Made by a program: the position numbers and the translations under genes
The notes under the pieces: model-generated
What the model was told of the DNA's origin: nothing
The model's input: the letters and a program-made list of their open reading frames with translations, nothing else
Databases searched by the model: none
Origin: Streptomyces sp. NBRC 110035
GTDB taxonomy: Bacteria > Actinomycetota > Actinomycetes > Streptomycetales > Streptomycetaceae
Direction: 5' to 3'
Assembly: GCF_000829695.1 (NCBI RefSeq)
Contig: NZ_BBNN01000015.1
Coordinates: 434,001-498,000, forward strand
DNA: 64,000 nt
Part shown: piece after piece, positions 24,399-33,118 of the stretch
How the letters are laid out: each line of letters opens with the position of its first letter
Numbering within the stretch: position 1 is the stretch's first letter

Positions 24399-26720
24399 TC
24401 AGCGTCGTCCGCCGGGCCCGTTGCCGGGGCCCTGGAAGAAACCCTCCGGGATGGAGATGGTCGGGAGCGGTTCGGCTCCGCCGTTGGTCGCGGTCCCGCC
24501 GTCTCCGCCGCCGTTGCCGCCGCCGTCTCCGCCGCCGAAGAGGCCTCCGATGATCCCGCCGGCGTCGTTGTTGCGGCCGCCACCGCCACCGCCGCCGTTG
24601 TTCCCCCGGTCCCGGTCCCGGTCCCGGTCGCGGTCCTCGTTCTCGTCCTTGGGGTCCGGGATGCTGACGAGGTTGAAGCTGGGTGCTTCCTTGCCCGACA
24701 GGGCGCCGGTCATCGCGTCCCGCCAGATGGGGCCCGGCACCGAGCCGCCGTAGACCTTGGGGTGCCAGGTACCGCCGATGCTGATGTTGACCATCTTGAC
24801 CTGCTGGGTGTCGCTGCCGACCCAGACCGCGCCCGACAGGTTCGGCGTGTAACCGACGAACCAGGCGTTCTTGCGCTCGTCCGTCGTACCCGTCTTACCC
24901 GCGTTGGCGCGGTCCGTCAGACCGGCCTCCTGGCCCGTACCGGAGTCGACCACACCCTGCAACAGGGTGTTCACCGTGTCCGCGGTCTTCTCGCTCATCG
25001 CCCGCGAGCACGTCGACTTCGGTACGGCCAGTGACTTCTGCTGGTCGCCGATCTTCTGGGTGATCGACTCGATGGCGACCGGCGTGCAGTACATGCCCCG
25101 TGAGGCGAAGGCGGCGTATGCGGACGCCATCGTCAGCGGCGAGACGCCCTTGGAGCCGAGGGAGATGGCGGGCACCTCCGGAAGCTTCTCGCTGTTGCCC
25201 TGCACGACGTGCAGGGCGTCCGTCATCTTCGTCAGCGGGCACAGGCCGATGTCGGCGACCATCTGCACGAAGTAGGTGTTGACCGACAGGGCCATCGCCT
25301 CCTTCAGCCGGTACGGACCGACCTCCGACTCGTCCTCGTTGGGGACGGTTTCGCTGCTCTCGTTCATCCAGGGTTTGCCGCTGCACGTCTGTACGGGGTC
25401 GGGGTAGGGCATCTCGTACGGCGACGAGTACTCCTGGGTGGGAGGCCTCCCCTCCTCGATCGCGGCCGCCGCGACGAAGGGCTTGAACGTCGAGCCGGTC
25501 GGGAAACCGTAGTTGGAGCCGCCCATGCTGTGGTCGACCGAATAGTTGATCTCGGTCTCGTTCTTGTTGTAGCCGTACGGCTTCGACTGGCCCATGCCGA
25601 GTACCTTGCCGGTGCCGGGCTCGACCAGGGTGATTGCCGCGGCGACCGAGTCGCTCTTGTTGACGTGGCTCTCGAGCGAGTCCTGCACCGACTTCTGCGC
25701 CTGCGGGTCGAGCGTCGTACGGATGGTCAGGCCGCCCTGGTTCCAGACCTTGGCCCGGTCCTCCTTCTCCTTCCCGAAGACCGGGTCGTTCAGGAACACC
25801 TCGCGCACGTAGTCGCAGAAGAAGGCCGCGTCGTCGACCGCCGTGATGCAGCCGTTCTTCGGCTTGCTGACCTTCAGCCCGAGCGGTGTCCCCGACGCCT
25901 CGGCGGCCTCCTCCCGGGAGATGTCGCCGACCTGGGCCATCCGTGCGAGGACCACGTTGCGCCGCTTGGTGGCCTCCGTCTCGTCGTTGACCGGGTCGTA
26001 CCGGCTCGGCGACTGGACGAGGCCGGCGATGAGGGCCGACTCCTGGAGGTCGAGGTCCTTGGCGGGCTTGGAGAAGTAGCGCTGGGCGGCGGCCTCCACG
26101 CCGTAGGCCTGCTGGCCGAAGTAGGTGATGTTCAGGTAGTTCTCGAGGATCTTCTTCTTGCCCAGCTCCTCCTCGACCTGGATCGCGAACTTCAGCTCGC
26201 GGATCTTGCGGCCGATGGTCTGCTGGGTGGCCTGCGCGACCTTCGTCGGGTCGTCGCCTGCCTCCTCCACGAAGACGTTCTTCACGTACTGCTGCGTGAG
26301 GGTGGACGCGCCCTCGGAGACGCCGCCGGTCTGCGCGTTGCGGTTGAGCGCGCGCAGTACGCCCTTGAGGTCGACCGCGCCGTGCTCGTAGAAGCGCGAG
26401 TCCTCGATCGCGACGATCGCCTTCTGCAGGTGCGGCGAGATGTCCTTGAGGTCGACCACTGTGCGGTCGCGCGAGTAGACGGTCGCGATCCTGCCGCCCG
26501 CCGCGTCGAGGATGGTGGTGCGCTGGCTCAGCGGGGGCGTCTTGAGGTTGGCGGGGAGCTCGTCGAAGCTCTCCACCGACCCCTTGGCGGCGAGGCCCAG
26601 CGCACCCACGGCGGGGATCGCGATACCGGCCAGCACGGCTCCCGACAGGACACTGACACCGAGGAACTTGGCGGCCTGCTGCGTTGGCGACAGACCACCG
26701 CCCGAGCGCTTCTTTGGCAT
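24399..26720 (-). CDS. Class A penicillin-binding protein (glycosyltransferase + transpeptidase)
   Basis: This is a 773-residue bifunctional peptidoglycan synthase. One membrane anchor (residues about 17-40) precedes the GT51 domain, with AIEDSRFYEHGAVDLKG near residue 107 and GASTLTQQYVKN. The transpeptidase domain has the catalytic SxxK as GSTFKPF near residue 408, SVN as LSVNTYF, and KTGT near residue 609 (GKTGTTDERKNAWFVGYTP). The last 110 residues are a Gly/Asn/Asp-rich tail with a DRDRDRDRD run. It corresponds in position to SCO3580 and to M. tuberculosis ponA2 (Rv3682), both next to a WhiB gene. Divergent from wblA. Confidence 0.95.
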   Translation of the reverse strand: MPKKRSGGGLSPTQQAAKFLGVSVLSGAVLAGIAIPAVGALGLAAKGSVESFDELPANLKTPPLSQRTTILDAAGGRIATVYSRDRTVVDLKDISPHLQKAIVAIEDSRFYEHGAVDLKGVLRALNRNAQTGGVSEGASTLTQQYVKNVFVEEAGDDPTKVAQATQQTIGRKIRELKFAIQVEEELGKKKILENYLNITYFGQQAYGVEAAAQRYFSKPAKDLDLQESALIAGLVQSPSRYDPVNDETEATKRRNVVLARMAQVGDISREEAAEASGTPLGLKVSKPKNGCITAVDDAAFFCDYVREVFLNDPVFGKEKEDRAKVWNQGGLTIRTTLDPQAQKSVQDSLESHVNKSDSVAAAITLVEPGTGKVLGMGQSKPYGYNKNETEINYSVDHSMGGSNYGFPTGSTFKPFVAAAAIEEGRPPTQEYSSPYEMPYPDPVQTCSGKPWMNESSETVPNEDESEVGPYRLKEAMALSVNTYFVQMVADIGLCPLTKMTDALHVVQGNSEKLPEVPAISLGSKGVSPLTMASAYAAFASRGMYCTPVAIESITQKIGDQQKSLAVPKSTCSRAMSEKTADTVNTLLQGVVDSGTGQEAGLTDRANAGKTGTTDERKNAWFVGYTPNLSGAVWVGSDTQQVKMVNISIGGTWHPKVYGGSVPGPIWRDAMTGALSGKEAPSFNLVSIPDPKDENEDRDRDRDRDRGNNGGGGGGGRNNDAGGIIGGLFGGGDGGGNGGGDGGTATNGGAEPLPTISIPEGFFQGPGNGPGGRR

Positions 26721-27137
26721 GGGAGCAGCCTACGTTCTCGTTCGCCGGACAGGCGTACAGGCCTTGGCCTAAGCTGCTCACAACTGTCACAGCACTGAGG
26801 TCACGTATCCATACGTCCGGCGACCCCGAATCGTTCCGGATCCCTCCGACTTTTTCGTCGGGGTGTGTTGGGTGCGTGTCCGGATCCGCCCTCCGTGTCC
26901 CATGATGTCCGTTGTGGCGCAAGTGAAACGACCCGGAACGTCGGGATTGTCGCGCATGTCGCCAGCTCACTCCCCCGGGTGATCTGCCGCTTACCCATAG
27001 TCCGTTCGGGCCATTCAAGATTGGGCCCGCTGGGGGTGTTGCGCCGTGCCCACCTTCCGTAACGTCCTCAACTGGCGGCGGTGAATATGCCGCTGCCGCC
27101 GTGGGGGAGCCTCGATTCGGGAGAGGACGGCGCCGGT
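26721..27137. promoter_or_regulatory. 417-bp divergent region between PBP gene and wblA
   Basis: No gene is seen. The half nearest wblA probably encodes a long untranslated leader, as wblA is a developmentally regulated gene. In-frame upstream starts (GTG 27081, ATG 27087) exist but lack WhiB similarity. A hairpin-like CCCGAAT...TCGTCGGGG occurs at about 26825-26862. Confidence 0.5.
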
Positions 27138-27473
27138 ATGGGCTGGGTTACCGACTGGAGTGCGCAGGCTGCCTGCCGCACTACTGATCCGGATGAACTG
27201 TTCGTTCAAGGAGCAGCGCAGAACAGGGCCAAGGCGGTGTGCACCGGATGTCCGGTACGCACGGAGTGCCTGGCCGACGCGCTCGACAACCGCGTCGAGT
27301 TCGGCGTATGGGGAGGAATGACGGAACGTGAACGCCGCGCACTGCTGCGTCGGCGGCCCACGGTGACGTCCTGGCGCCGGCTGCTGGAGACCGCGCGCAC
27401 GGAGTACGAGCAGGGGACGGGGATCGTCCCCCTCGGCGACGAGGTGTACGCGAACCTCGCTGCGGTGGGCTGA
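27138..27473 (+). CDS. wblA: WhiB-like iron-sulfur regulator WblA
   Basis: This protein has 111 residues from ATG 27138 (MGWVTDWSAQAAC). The four [4Fe-4S]-binding cysteines are C13, C35, C38 and C44 (C-x21-C-x2-C-x5-C), followed by the GVWGGMTERERRALLRR turn and basic helix typical of WhiB proteins. The sequence and its place between the PBP gene and the Get3-like ATPases match S. coelicolor wblA (SCO3579) and M. tuberculosis whiB4. In Streptomyces, wblA is a pleiotropic switch that favours sporulation and lowers antibiotic production. GTG 27081 would add 19 residues without similarity. Confidence 0.95.
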   Translation: MGWVTDWSAQAACRTTDPDELFVQGAAQNRAKAVCTGCPVRTECLADALDNRVEFGVWGGMTERERRALLRRRPTVTSWRRLLETARTEYEQGTGIVPLGDEVYANLAAVG

Positions 27474-27823
27474 GGGCTCTCGGGGGGTTCTTGGCCTCTG
27501 CGGGGGAGCACGGCGGGCAGGACTCCGGGCGAGCAGACTCCGTGCGGGCAGGACTCCGAGTGCGGGCGGCGTTCGGCGGACGGTCAGTGTTCCGCGGGTG
27601 GTCGGTGTTCGGCCGCTGGTCGGTGCTCGGCCGCGCGTGGCGACGGGGCCGTCGGTGCGGACCCGTGGGCCCGTGGGCCCGTGAATCCGTGGGCCCGTGA
27701 ATCCGTGGGGACTTGCGGACCCGTCCGTCAGGGGATGTCGGCGCGCCTCGGGGCACGTGGGCGCCAGTGACGGCTGGTCCGGTGACGGGGCACGACGCCG
27801 CCGTCAGGGCGTGCCGCCGTGTG
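27474..27823. repeat. 350-bp convergent gap filled with short direct repeats
   Basis: Between wblA and the ATPase gene lie degenerate repeats. GCGGGCAGGACTCCG occurs twice (about 27512-27560), GGTCGGTGTTCGGCCGC twice with one change (about 27600-27634), and CCGTGGGCCCGTG-like units several times (27660-27710). No gene or clear terminator is evident. Confidence 0.6.
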
Positions 27824-29341
27824 TCAGGCGCTCGCCCCGGGCAGCTCCGGCCGGTCGGCCGCGAGCCGGTCTCCGATGTCCCGCAGCCCCGCGAGGTCGT
27901 GCACGTCGCCGGGCAGCGCGGCCACTTCCGTCACCGCCACCTCGGGGTGGAGCGCGGTGAAGCGGTCCCGTGTGCGCTGCTCGCGTGAGAGCAGCCGCAT
28001 CCGCTCGGCGTGCAGCCTCAACAGGCCCGCGGTGAGCCGGCCGACGGACCGTTCCGCGTCCGCCTCGTCCGCCCTGCCGGCGCCGGTGTCGTCCACGGTG
28101 GCGGGGGAGCCTCCGTCGGGGACGTCGTCCTGTGCCGGGGTGCCGGGAGGGGCGGGTGTGGATGTCTTGGACGTGTCAGGGGTCCCGGGTGCCTCCGGAG
28201 TGGGAGTGTCCGCAGCGGGATCGGCCGAACTCTCGTATGTGTCGGGTGAGTTACGAAGTCCAGCTTTCCCGTGCTCCTGATCCACAATGCGGGAGTCCTC
28301 AAGATTTTCTGCGGCGGCGAGTGCCCGCTCGGCCGACAGCCGGTCGGCGCCGCTGCCGTGCACCCGGTTGAGGACCAGGCCGGCCAGCGGCATGTCCTCG
28401 GCGGCCAGCCGTTCCACGAAGTACGCGGCCTCGCGCAGCGCGTCCCGCTCCGGGGCCGCGACCACCAGGAACGCGGTCCCGGGCGCCTGGAGCAGCTTGA
28501 ACGTGGCGTCCGCGCGGGTACGGAACCCGCCGAACATGGAGTCCATCGCTGCCACGAACGTCTGCACGTCGCCGAGCAGTTGGCCTCCGAGCACCTTTCC
28601 CAGGACGCCGGTCATCATGGACATCCCGACGTTCAGGAACTTCATCCCCGCCCGGCCGCCGACCTTCGCCGGGGCCAGCAGGACGCGGATGAGCTTGCCG
28701 TCGAGGAAGGAACCGAGCCGCTTCGGCGCGTCCAGGAAGTCCAGCGCGGACCGGGACGGCGGGGTGTCGACGACGATGAGGTCCCACTCGTCACGGGCCC
28801 GCAGCTGCCCCAGCTTCTCCATCGCCATGTACTCCTGCGTGCCCGCGAAGCCCGCCGAGAGCGACTGGTAGAAGGGGTTCCCCAGGATCGCCGAGGCCCG
28901 CTCGGGGTCCGCGTGCGCCTCGACGATCTCGTCGAACGTGCGCTTCATGTCGAGCATCATCGCGTGCAGTTCGCCGCCCGCGGAGTCGTCGATGCCCTTC
29001 ACCCGGCGGGGGACGTTGTCGAGCGAGTCGATGCCCATGGACTGGGCCAGTCTGCGGGCCGGGTCGATGGTCAGGACGACCACCTTGCGTCCCCGCTCGG
29101 CCGCGCGCAGACCCAGCGCCGCCGCGGTGGTCGTCTTGCCCACCCCGCCCGAACCGCAGCACACCACGATCCGGGTGCCGCGGTCCTCGATCAGCGGGTC
29201 GATGTCGAGCGCGGCTACGGAGGAGAGGCGGTGGCGGGCCGGGTCGCCCGAGTGGGCGGGGCCACCCGGGTGGACCGTGTCGGCGGAGCCCTCCGAGGGG
29301 GCCGGGCCGGGCGCCTGCGCCGGTTCCGGACGACGACTCAT
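27824..29341 (-). CDS. ArsA/Get3-like ATPase (second of pair)
   Basis: This protein has 505 residues from ATG 29341. After a 50-residue Pro-rich leader comes the deviant Walker A CCGSGGVGKTTTAAALGL (about residue 60), then the switch-like VLTIDPARRLAQSMG and DLIVVDTPPSRSALDFLDAPKR, all ArsA/Get3 hallmarks. Residues 330-420 form a low-complexity Asp/Pro/Thr insert before the C-terminal helices. The pair corresponds to Rv3679/Rv3680 (BagA/BagB) of mycobacteria, next to whiB4, proposed to form a Get3-like hetero-oligomer linked to envelope or membrane-protein handling. No arsenite-binding cysteines are seen, so arsenite export is unlikely. Confidence 0.88.
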   Translation of the reverse strand: MSRRPEPAQAPGPAPSEGSADTVHPGGPAHSGDPARHRLSSVAALDIDPLIEDRGTRIVVCCGSGGVGKTTTAAALGLRAAERGRKVVVLTIDPARRLAQSMGIDSLDNVPRRVKGIDDSAGGELHAMMLDMKRTFDEIVEAHADPERASAILGNPFYQSLSAGFAGTQEYMAMEKLGQLRARDEWDLIVVDTPPSRSALDFLDAPKRLGSFLDGKLIRVLLAPAKVGGRAGMKFLNVGMSMMTGVLGKVLGGQLLGDVQTFVAAMDSMFGGFRTRADATFKLLQAPGTAFLVVAAPERDALREAAYFVERLAAEDMPLAGLVLNRVHGSGADRLSAERALAAAENLEDSRIVDQEHGKAGLRNSPDTYESSADPAADTPTPEAPGTPDTSKTSTPAPPGTPAQDDVPDGGSPATVDDTGAGRADEADAERSVGRLTAGLLRLHAERMRLLSREQRTRDRFTALHPEVAVTEVAALPGDVHDLAGLRDIGDRLAADRPELPGASA

Positions 29342-29435
29342 GACACTCCCTGCTTCCGATGCTTCCGGTTCGGTTGCCGGTCGGTGACGGGCACGCCCGT
29401 GCGGGGCGCGGCTTCGGCGGGCGGGTTCTTGCCGG

Positions 29436-30413
29436 TCATGCCACACCCTGGGCGCGGAGTTCCTCGGCCAGCTCGTACAGGCCGGCCAGGTCCATGCCCT
29501 CCGCGAGCAGCGGCAGCTCGTGCCGGGGCAGTTCCACCTCGGCCAGCGCGGCGCGCTGCTCGGCCTCCAGCGCGTACCGCTCGGCGTACTCCTGCGCCTG
29601 CGTGAGCAGGGGGTCCACCAGCCGCTCGGCGTGGCCGCCGCGCCGAGCGCCGCCGAGACCGGCGGAGGACAACGACCGCGCGACGGAAGAACGCGTGACC
29701 GTCCCCACGAGTTCCAGATCGGACGCGTCCAGCAGTTCCGGGCGCACCATGTTGACGACGACCCGCCCCACCGGCAGCCGGGCCGCCCGCAGCTCGGCGA
29801 TGCCGTCCACGGTCTCCTGGACCGGCATCTCCTCCAGCAGCGTGACCAGGTGCACCGCCGTCTCCGGCGACTTCAGCACCCGCATCACGGCCTGTGCCTG
29901 ATGGTGTATCGGGCCGATCCTGGCGAGGCCCGCGACCTCGTCGTTGACGTTGAGGAAGCGGGTGATGCGCCCGGTCGGCGGGGCGTCCATCACGACGTAG
30001 TCGTAGACGAACCGCCCGCTCCTGTCCTTGCGCCGTACCGCCTCGCACGCCTTGCCGGTCAGCAGGACGTCCCGCACGCCCGGCGCGATGGTGGTCGCGA
30101 AGTCGATCGCGCCGAGCTTCTTCAGGGCCCGTCCGGCGCCGCCCAGCTTGTAGAACATCTGGAGGTAGTCCAGAAGCGCCCGCTCCGCGTCGATGGCGAG
30201 GGCGTGCACCTCCCCGCCCCCGGGAGCGACGGCGATCTTCCGTTCTTCGTACGGCAGCGCCTCCGTCTCGAAAACCTGTGCTATTCCCTGGCGGCCCTCG
30301 ACCTCGACGAGAAGTGTCCGCTTCCCCTCCGTGGCCAGAGCCAGCGCGAGGGCCGCGGCCACCGTGGTCTTGCCGGTTCCGCCCTTGCCGCTGACGACCT
30401 GAAGCCTGCTCAC
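29436..30413 (-). CDS. ArsA/Get3-like ATPase (first of pair)
   Basis: This protein has 325 residues from GTG 30413 (SRLQVVSGKGGTGKTTVAAALA). P-loop GKGGTGKTT starts at residue 9; the D-x-P switch is YDYVVMDAPPTGRITRFLNV. It lies 94 bp upstream of the second ATPase gene on the same strand, and the two presumably form a heteromeric complex as in BagAB. It diverges from the DUF4177 gene across 81 bp. A longer reading to 30536 would overlap that gene and is rejected. Confidence 0.88.
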   Translation of the reverse strand: MSRLQVVSGKGGTGKTTVAAALALALATEGKRTLLVEVEGRQGIAQVFETEALPYEERKIAVAPGGGEVHALAIDAERALLDYLQMFYKLGGAGRALKKLGAIDFATTIAPGVRDVLLTGKACEAVRRKDRSGRFVYDYVVMDAPPTGRITRFLNVNDEVAGLARIGPIHHQAQAVMRVLKSPETAVHLVTLLEEMPVQETVDGIAELRAARLPVGRVVVNMVRPELLDASDLELVGTVTRSSVARSLSSAGLGGARRGGHAERLVDPLLTQAQEYAERYALEAEQRAALAEVELPRHELPLLAEGMDLAGLYELAEELRAQGVA

Positions 30414-30494
30414 GCCTTTGAGCCTAATTCCTCCCCGCGCGTCCCGGCGGATCCGGGTGGGATCTCCCCGGAACGCAGCCGCTAGAGTCGCCGC

Positions 30495-30656
30495 ATGACG
30501 AAATGGGAGTACTCCACGGTTCCGCTGCTGGTCCACGCCACGAAGCAGATTCTGGACACCTGGGGCGAGGACGGCTGGGAGCTCGTACAGGTCGTTCCCG
30601 GCCCGAACAACCCCGAGCAGCTGGTGGCCTACCTGAAGCGGGAGAAGCAGGCGTGA
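30495..30656 (+). CDS. DUF4177 family protein, 53 residues
   Basis: This short gene runs from ATG 30495 (MTKWEYSTVPLLVHATKQIL) to TGA 30656, with the family features KWEY and GEDGWELVQVVPG. Similar tiny proteins occur at this spot in actinobacteria next to RidA. Its stop overlaps the GTG of the RidA gene (GTGA), so both are co-translated. Function unknown; the size and fold suggest a small alpha/beta binding protein. Confidence 0.85.
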   Translation: MTKWEYSTVPLLVHATKQILDTWGEDGWELVQVVPGPNNPEQLVAYLKREKQA

Positions 30657-31123
30657 GTGCGGTCGAGGCGAAGCTGGCCGAGCTCGGGCTGAGGCTGCCC
30701 GAGGTCGCCGCCCCGCTGGCCGCGTACCGTCCGGCCGTGCTGTCCGGCCGGTACGTCCACACCGCCGGCCAGCTGCCCATGGTGGACGGTGCGCTCTCGC
30801 TGACCGGCAAGGTCGGCGCCGAGGTCACGGCGGAGGAGGCGAAGGAACTGGCGCGCACCTGTGCGCTGAACGCCCTCGCCGCCGTGAAGTCCGTCGCCGG
30901 CGACCTGGACCGCGTCGCGCGCGTGGTGAAGGTCACCGGGTTCGTGGCCTCGGCCGCGGACTTCACGGGCCAGCCGGGCGTCCTCAACGGCGCGAGCGAG
31001 CTGCTGGTCGACGTCCTCGGCGACAAGGGCGTCCACGCCCGCAGCGCGGTGGGCGTCGCGGTACTGCCGCTGGACGCGCCGGTGGAGGTCGAGATCCAGG
31101 TGGAACTGACCGGGACGGACTGA
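30653..31123 (+). CDS. RidA/YjgF/UK114 family protein
   Basis: This protein has 156 residues from GTG 30653. RidA-type features are TAGQLPMVDG, the long middle helix CALNALAAVKSVAGDLDRVARVVKVTGFV and the C-terminal HARSAVGVAVLPLDAPVEVEIQVEL. That last segment includes the arginine used to bind imine/enamine intermediates in RidA. It would hydrolyse reactive enamines made by PLP enzymes, or act as a related chaperone. It is coupled to DUF4177 and is followed by a 12-nt GGCGGCTTACGG duplication in the 155-bp gap. Confidence 0.9.
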   Translation: MSAVEAKLAELGLRLPEVAAPLAAYRPAVLSGRYVHTAGQLPMVDGALSLTGKVGAEVTAEEAKELARTCALNALAAVKSVAGDLDRVARVVKVTGFVASAADFTGQPGVLNGASELLVDVLGDKGVHARSAVGVAVLPLDAPVEVEIQVELTGTD

Positions 31124-31278
31124 CGGAGAAGGACCCCGGACTGACGGAGGCGGCTTACGGGGCGGCTTACGGGGCGGGCGGGTGCTTCTCCCCTGCTCCC
31201 GCCCTCGCCCCTCGCCGCTCCCGGCCTTCGTCCCTCGCTCCCCTCGAACATCGGCCCGTCGCGGGATAGCCTCCCGCC

Positions 31279-32208
31279 ATGGCGAATGCGCAGGCTGATG
31301 GGCAGGCCGGGGGCCAGTCGGGTGGCCGGGCGGGTGGTCGGACCGGCGGACAGTGGTATCCGCCGGAATGGCCGGAGCGTATCCGCGCGCTCGCGACCGG
31401 GACCCTCGCCCCGGTCGCACCGAAGCGCGCGGCCACCGTCATGCTCCTGAAGGGCACCGGTGACGGCTACGCCGTCCACCTGCTGCGCCGACGCGCCTCC
31501 ATGGCCTTCGCCGGGGGCGCCTACGCCTATCCCGGCGGTGGGGTCGACCCGCGCGACGACGATCTTCACGTCCGCTGGGCGGGCCCCCCGCGCGCGTGGT
31601 GGGCGGACAGACTCGGTGTCGGCGAAACGGCGGCCCAGGCGATCGTCTGCGCCGCGGTGCGCGAGACGTACGAGGAAGCCGGCGTGCTGCTCGCGGGCCC
31701 GACGCCCGACTCCGTGGTCGGCGACACCACGGGCCCGGACTGGGAGGCGGACCGTGCGGCCCTCGTCGCGCGGGAGACGTCCTTCGCGGAGTTCCTCGAC
31801 CGCCGGGGACTGGTCCTGCGCTCGGACCTGCTCGGCGGGTGGACCCGGTGGATCACCCCGGAGTTCGAGCCCCGCCGCTACGACACCTGGTTCTTCGTCG
31901 CCGCCCTCCCCGAGGGACAGCGCACCCGGAACGCCTCCACGGAGGCCGACCGTACGGTGTGGATCGCCCCGGGCGAGGCGGCCGCCGCGTACGACCGGGG
32001 CGAGCTGCTGATGATGCCGCCGACCATCGCGACCCTGCGCCAGCTGACGGCGTACACGGCGGCGGCGCAGGCACTCGAGGCGGCAACCGCGCGTGACCTC
32101 ACGCCGGTGCTGGCCACCGCGCGGCTGGACGAGGGCGAGGTCGTACTGTCCTGGCCGGGGCACGACGAGTTCACCCGGCACGTCCCGAACGGTGGAGCCC
32201 CCGCATGA
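31279..32208 (+). CDS. NUDIX hydrolase, 309 residues
   Basis: Start ATG 31279, followed by a Gly/Gln-rich leader (QADGQAGGQSGGRAGG). The Nudix region has AFAGGAYAYPGGGVDP and the box core AAVRETYEEAGVLLAG (RE-x2-EE-x-G). The central insertion and WITPEFEPRRYDTWFFVA place it with the larger NUDT19-like/CoA-type hydrolases; the substrate is uncertain. It overlaps the metallo-hydrolase gene by ATGA at 32205-32208, so the two are translationally coupled. Confidence 0.88.
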   Translation: MANAQADGQAGGQSGGRAGGRTGGQWYPPEWPERIRALATGTLAPVAPKRAATVMLLKGTGDGYAVHLLRRRASMAFAGGAYAYPGGGVDPRDDDLHVRWAGPPRAWWADRLGVGETAAQAIVCAAVRETYEEAGVLLAGPTPDSVVGDTTGPDWEADRAALVARETSFAEFLDRRGLVLRSDLLGGWTRWITPEFEPRRYDTWFFVAALPEGQRTRNASTEADRTVWIAPGEAAAAYDRGELLMMPPTIATLRQLTAYTAAAQALEAATARDLTPVLATARLDEGEVVLSWPGHDEFTRHVPNGGAPA

Positions 32209-33035
32209 CGGACGCGGCAGCCCTTCCCGGCCAACCACGCGGAGGGGTCCTCTCCGGACCCGCCACCGCGCGGGCGGTCAACGTCCTGGCGCCGAACGCC
32301 TCGGCGATGACCCTGGACGGCACCAACACGTGGATCCTGTCGGAACCAGGCTCCGCGCGGGCGGTCGTGATCGACCCGGGGCCGCTGGACGAAGGACATC
32401 TGCGCAACGTCGTCGACACCGCCGAGCGGGCCGGCGCCCGCGTCGCCCTCACCCTGCTGACGCACGGTCACCCGGACCACTCCGGGGGCGCCGCCCGTTT
32501 CGCCGAGCTGACCGGCACGAACGTACGGGCACTGGACCCGGAGCTGCGCCTGGGGGACGAGGGACTGTCCGGCGGGGACGTGGTCACCGTGGACGGCCTG
32601 GAACTGCGGATCGTCCCCGCCCCCGGCCACACCGCCGACTCGCTGGCCTTCCACCTGCCGGCCGACGGTGCCGTCCTCACCGGCGACACGGTCCTGGGGC
32701 GCGGTACGACCGTCGTGGCCCACCCCGACGGCCGCCTCGGCGACTACCTGGACACGCTGCGCCGTCTGCGCTCGCTCACGGTCGACGACGGCGTCCACAC
32801 GGTCCTGCCGGGCCACGGCCCCGTACTGGAGGACGCCCAGGGCGCCGTCGAGTACTACCTGGCGCACCGCGCGCACCGCCTGGCCCAGGTGGAGACGGCC
32901 GTGGAGAACGGCCACCGCAGCCCGTCCGAGGTCGTCGCCCACGTCTACGCCGACGTGGACCGTTCCCTGTGGCCGGCCGCGGAGCTGTCGGTCCGCGCGC
33001 AGCTGGAGTACCTGCGGGAGCACGGGCTCATCTAG
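32205..33035 (+). CDS. MBL-fold metallo-hydrolase (LACTB2-like)
   Basis: This 276-residue protein has the metallo-beta-lactamase metal motifs: TLLTHGHPDHSGG (HxHxDH), IVPAPGHTADSLAF, VLTGDTVLG and VLPGHGPVLEDA. The C-terminal winged helix (VETAVENGHRSPSEVVAHVYADVDRSLW) is as in LACTB2/RNase-like enzymes. It may cleave thioesters or single-stranded RNA; the actinobacterial role is not known. It lies in the conserved block next to crp, like Rv3677c. Confidence 0.88.
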   Translation: MTDAAALPGQPRGGVLSGPATARAVNVLAPNASAMTLDGTNTWILSEPGSARAVVIDPGPLDEGHLRNVVDTAERAGARVALTLLTHGHPDHSGGAARFAELTGTNVRALDPELRLGDEGLSGGDVVTVDGLELRIVPAPGHTADSLAFHLPADGAVLTGDTVLGRGTTVVAHPDGRLGDYLDTLRRLRSLTVDDGVHTVLPGHGPVLEDAQGAVEYYLAHRAHRLAQVETAVENGHRSPSEVVAHVYADVDRSLWPAAELSVRAQLEYLREHGLI

Positions 33036-33045
33036 GGCCGGACAG

Positions 33046-33075
33046 GCCCCGGGGGTCCTGGTGCCCCGGGGGCCG
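33046..33075. terminator. Hairpin between convergent MBL and crp genes
   Basis: Complementary arms GGCCCCGGGG / CCCCGGGGGCC (one bulge) with a 9-nt loop, in the 83-bp gap between stops at 33035 and 33119. Confidence 0.7.
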
Positions 33076-33118
33076 TGGCCCCGGAGGGCCGGGCCGGGGT
33101 GGGGCCAGGGCAGCGGGG

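Noticed and set aside
25209..26798. Long plus-strand frame opposite the PBP gene
   Set aside because: Antisense shadow of a well-supported penicillin-binding protein.
27824..30413. Arsenite-exporting ATPase pair
   Set aside because: ArsA-like fold, but no arsenite-binding cysteine triad and no arsB/arsR neighbours; the context matches BagA/BagB.
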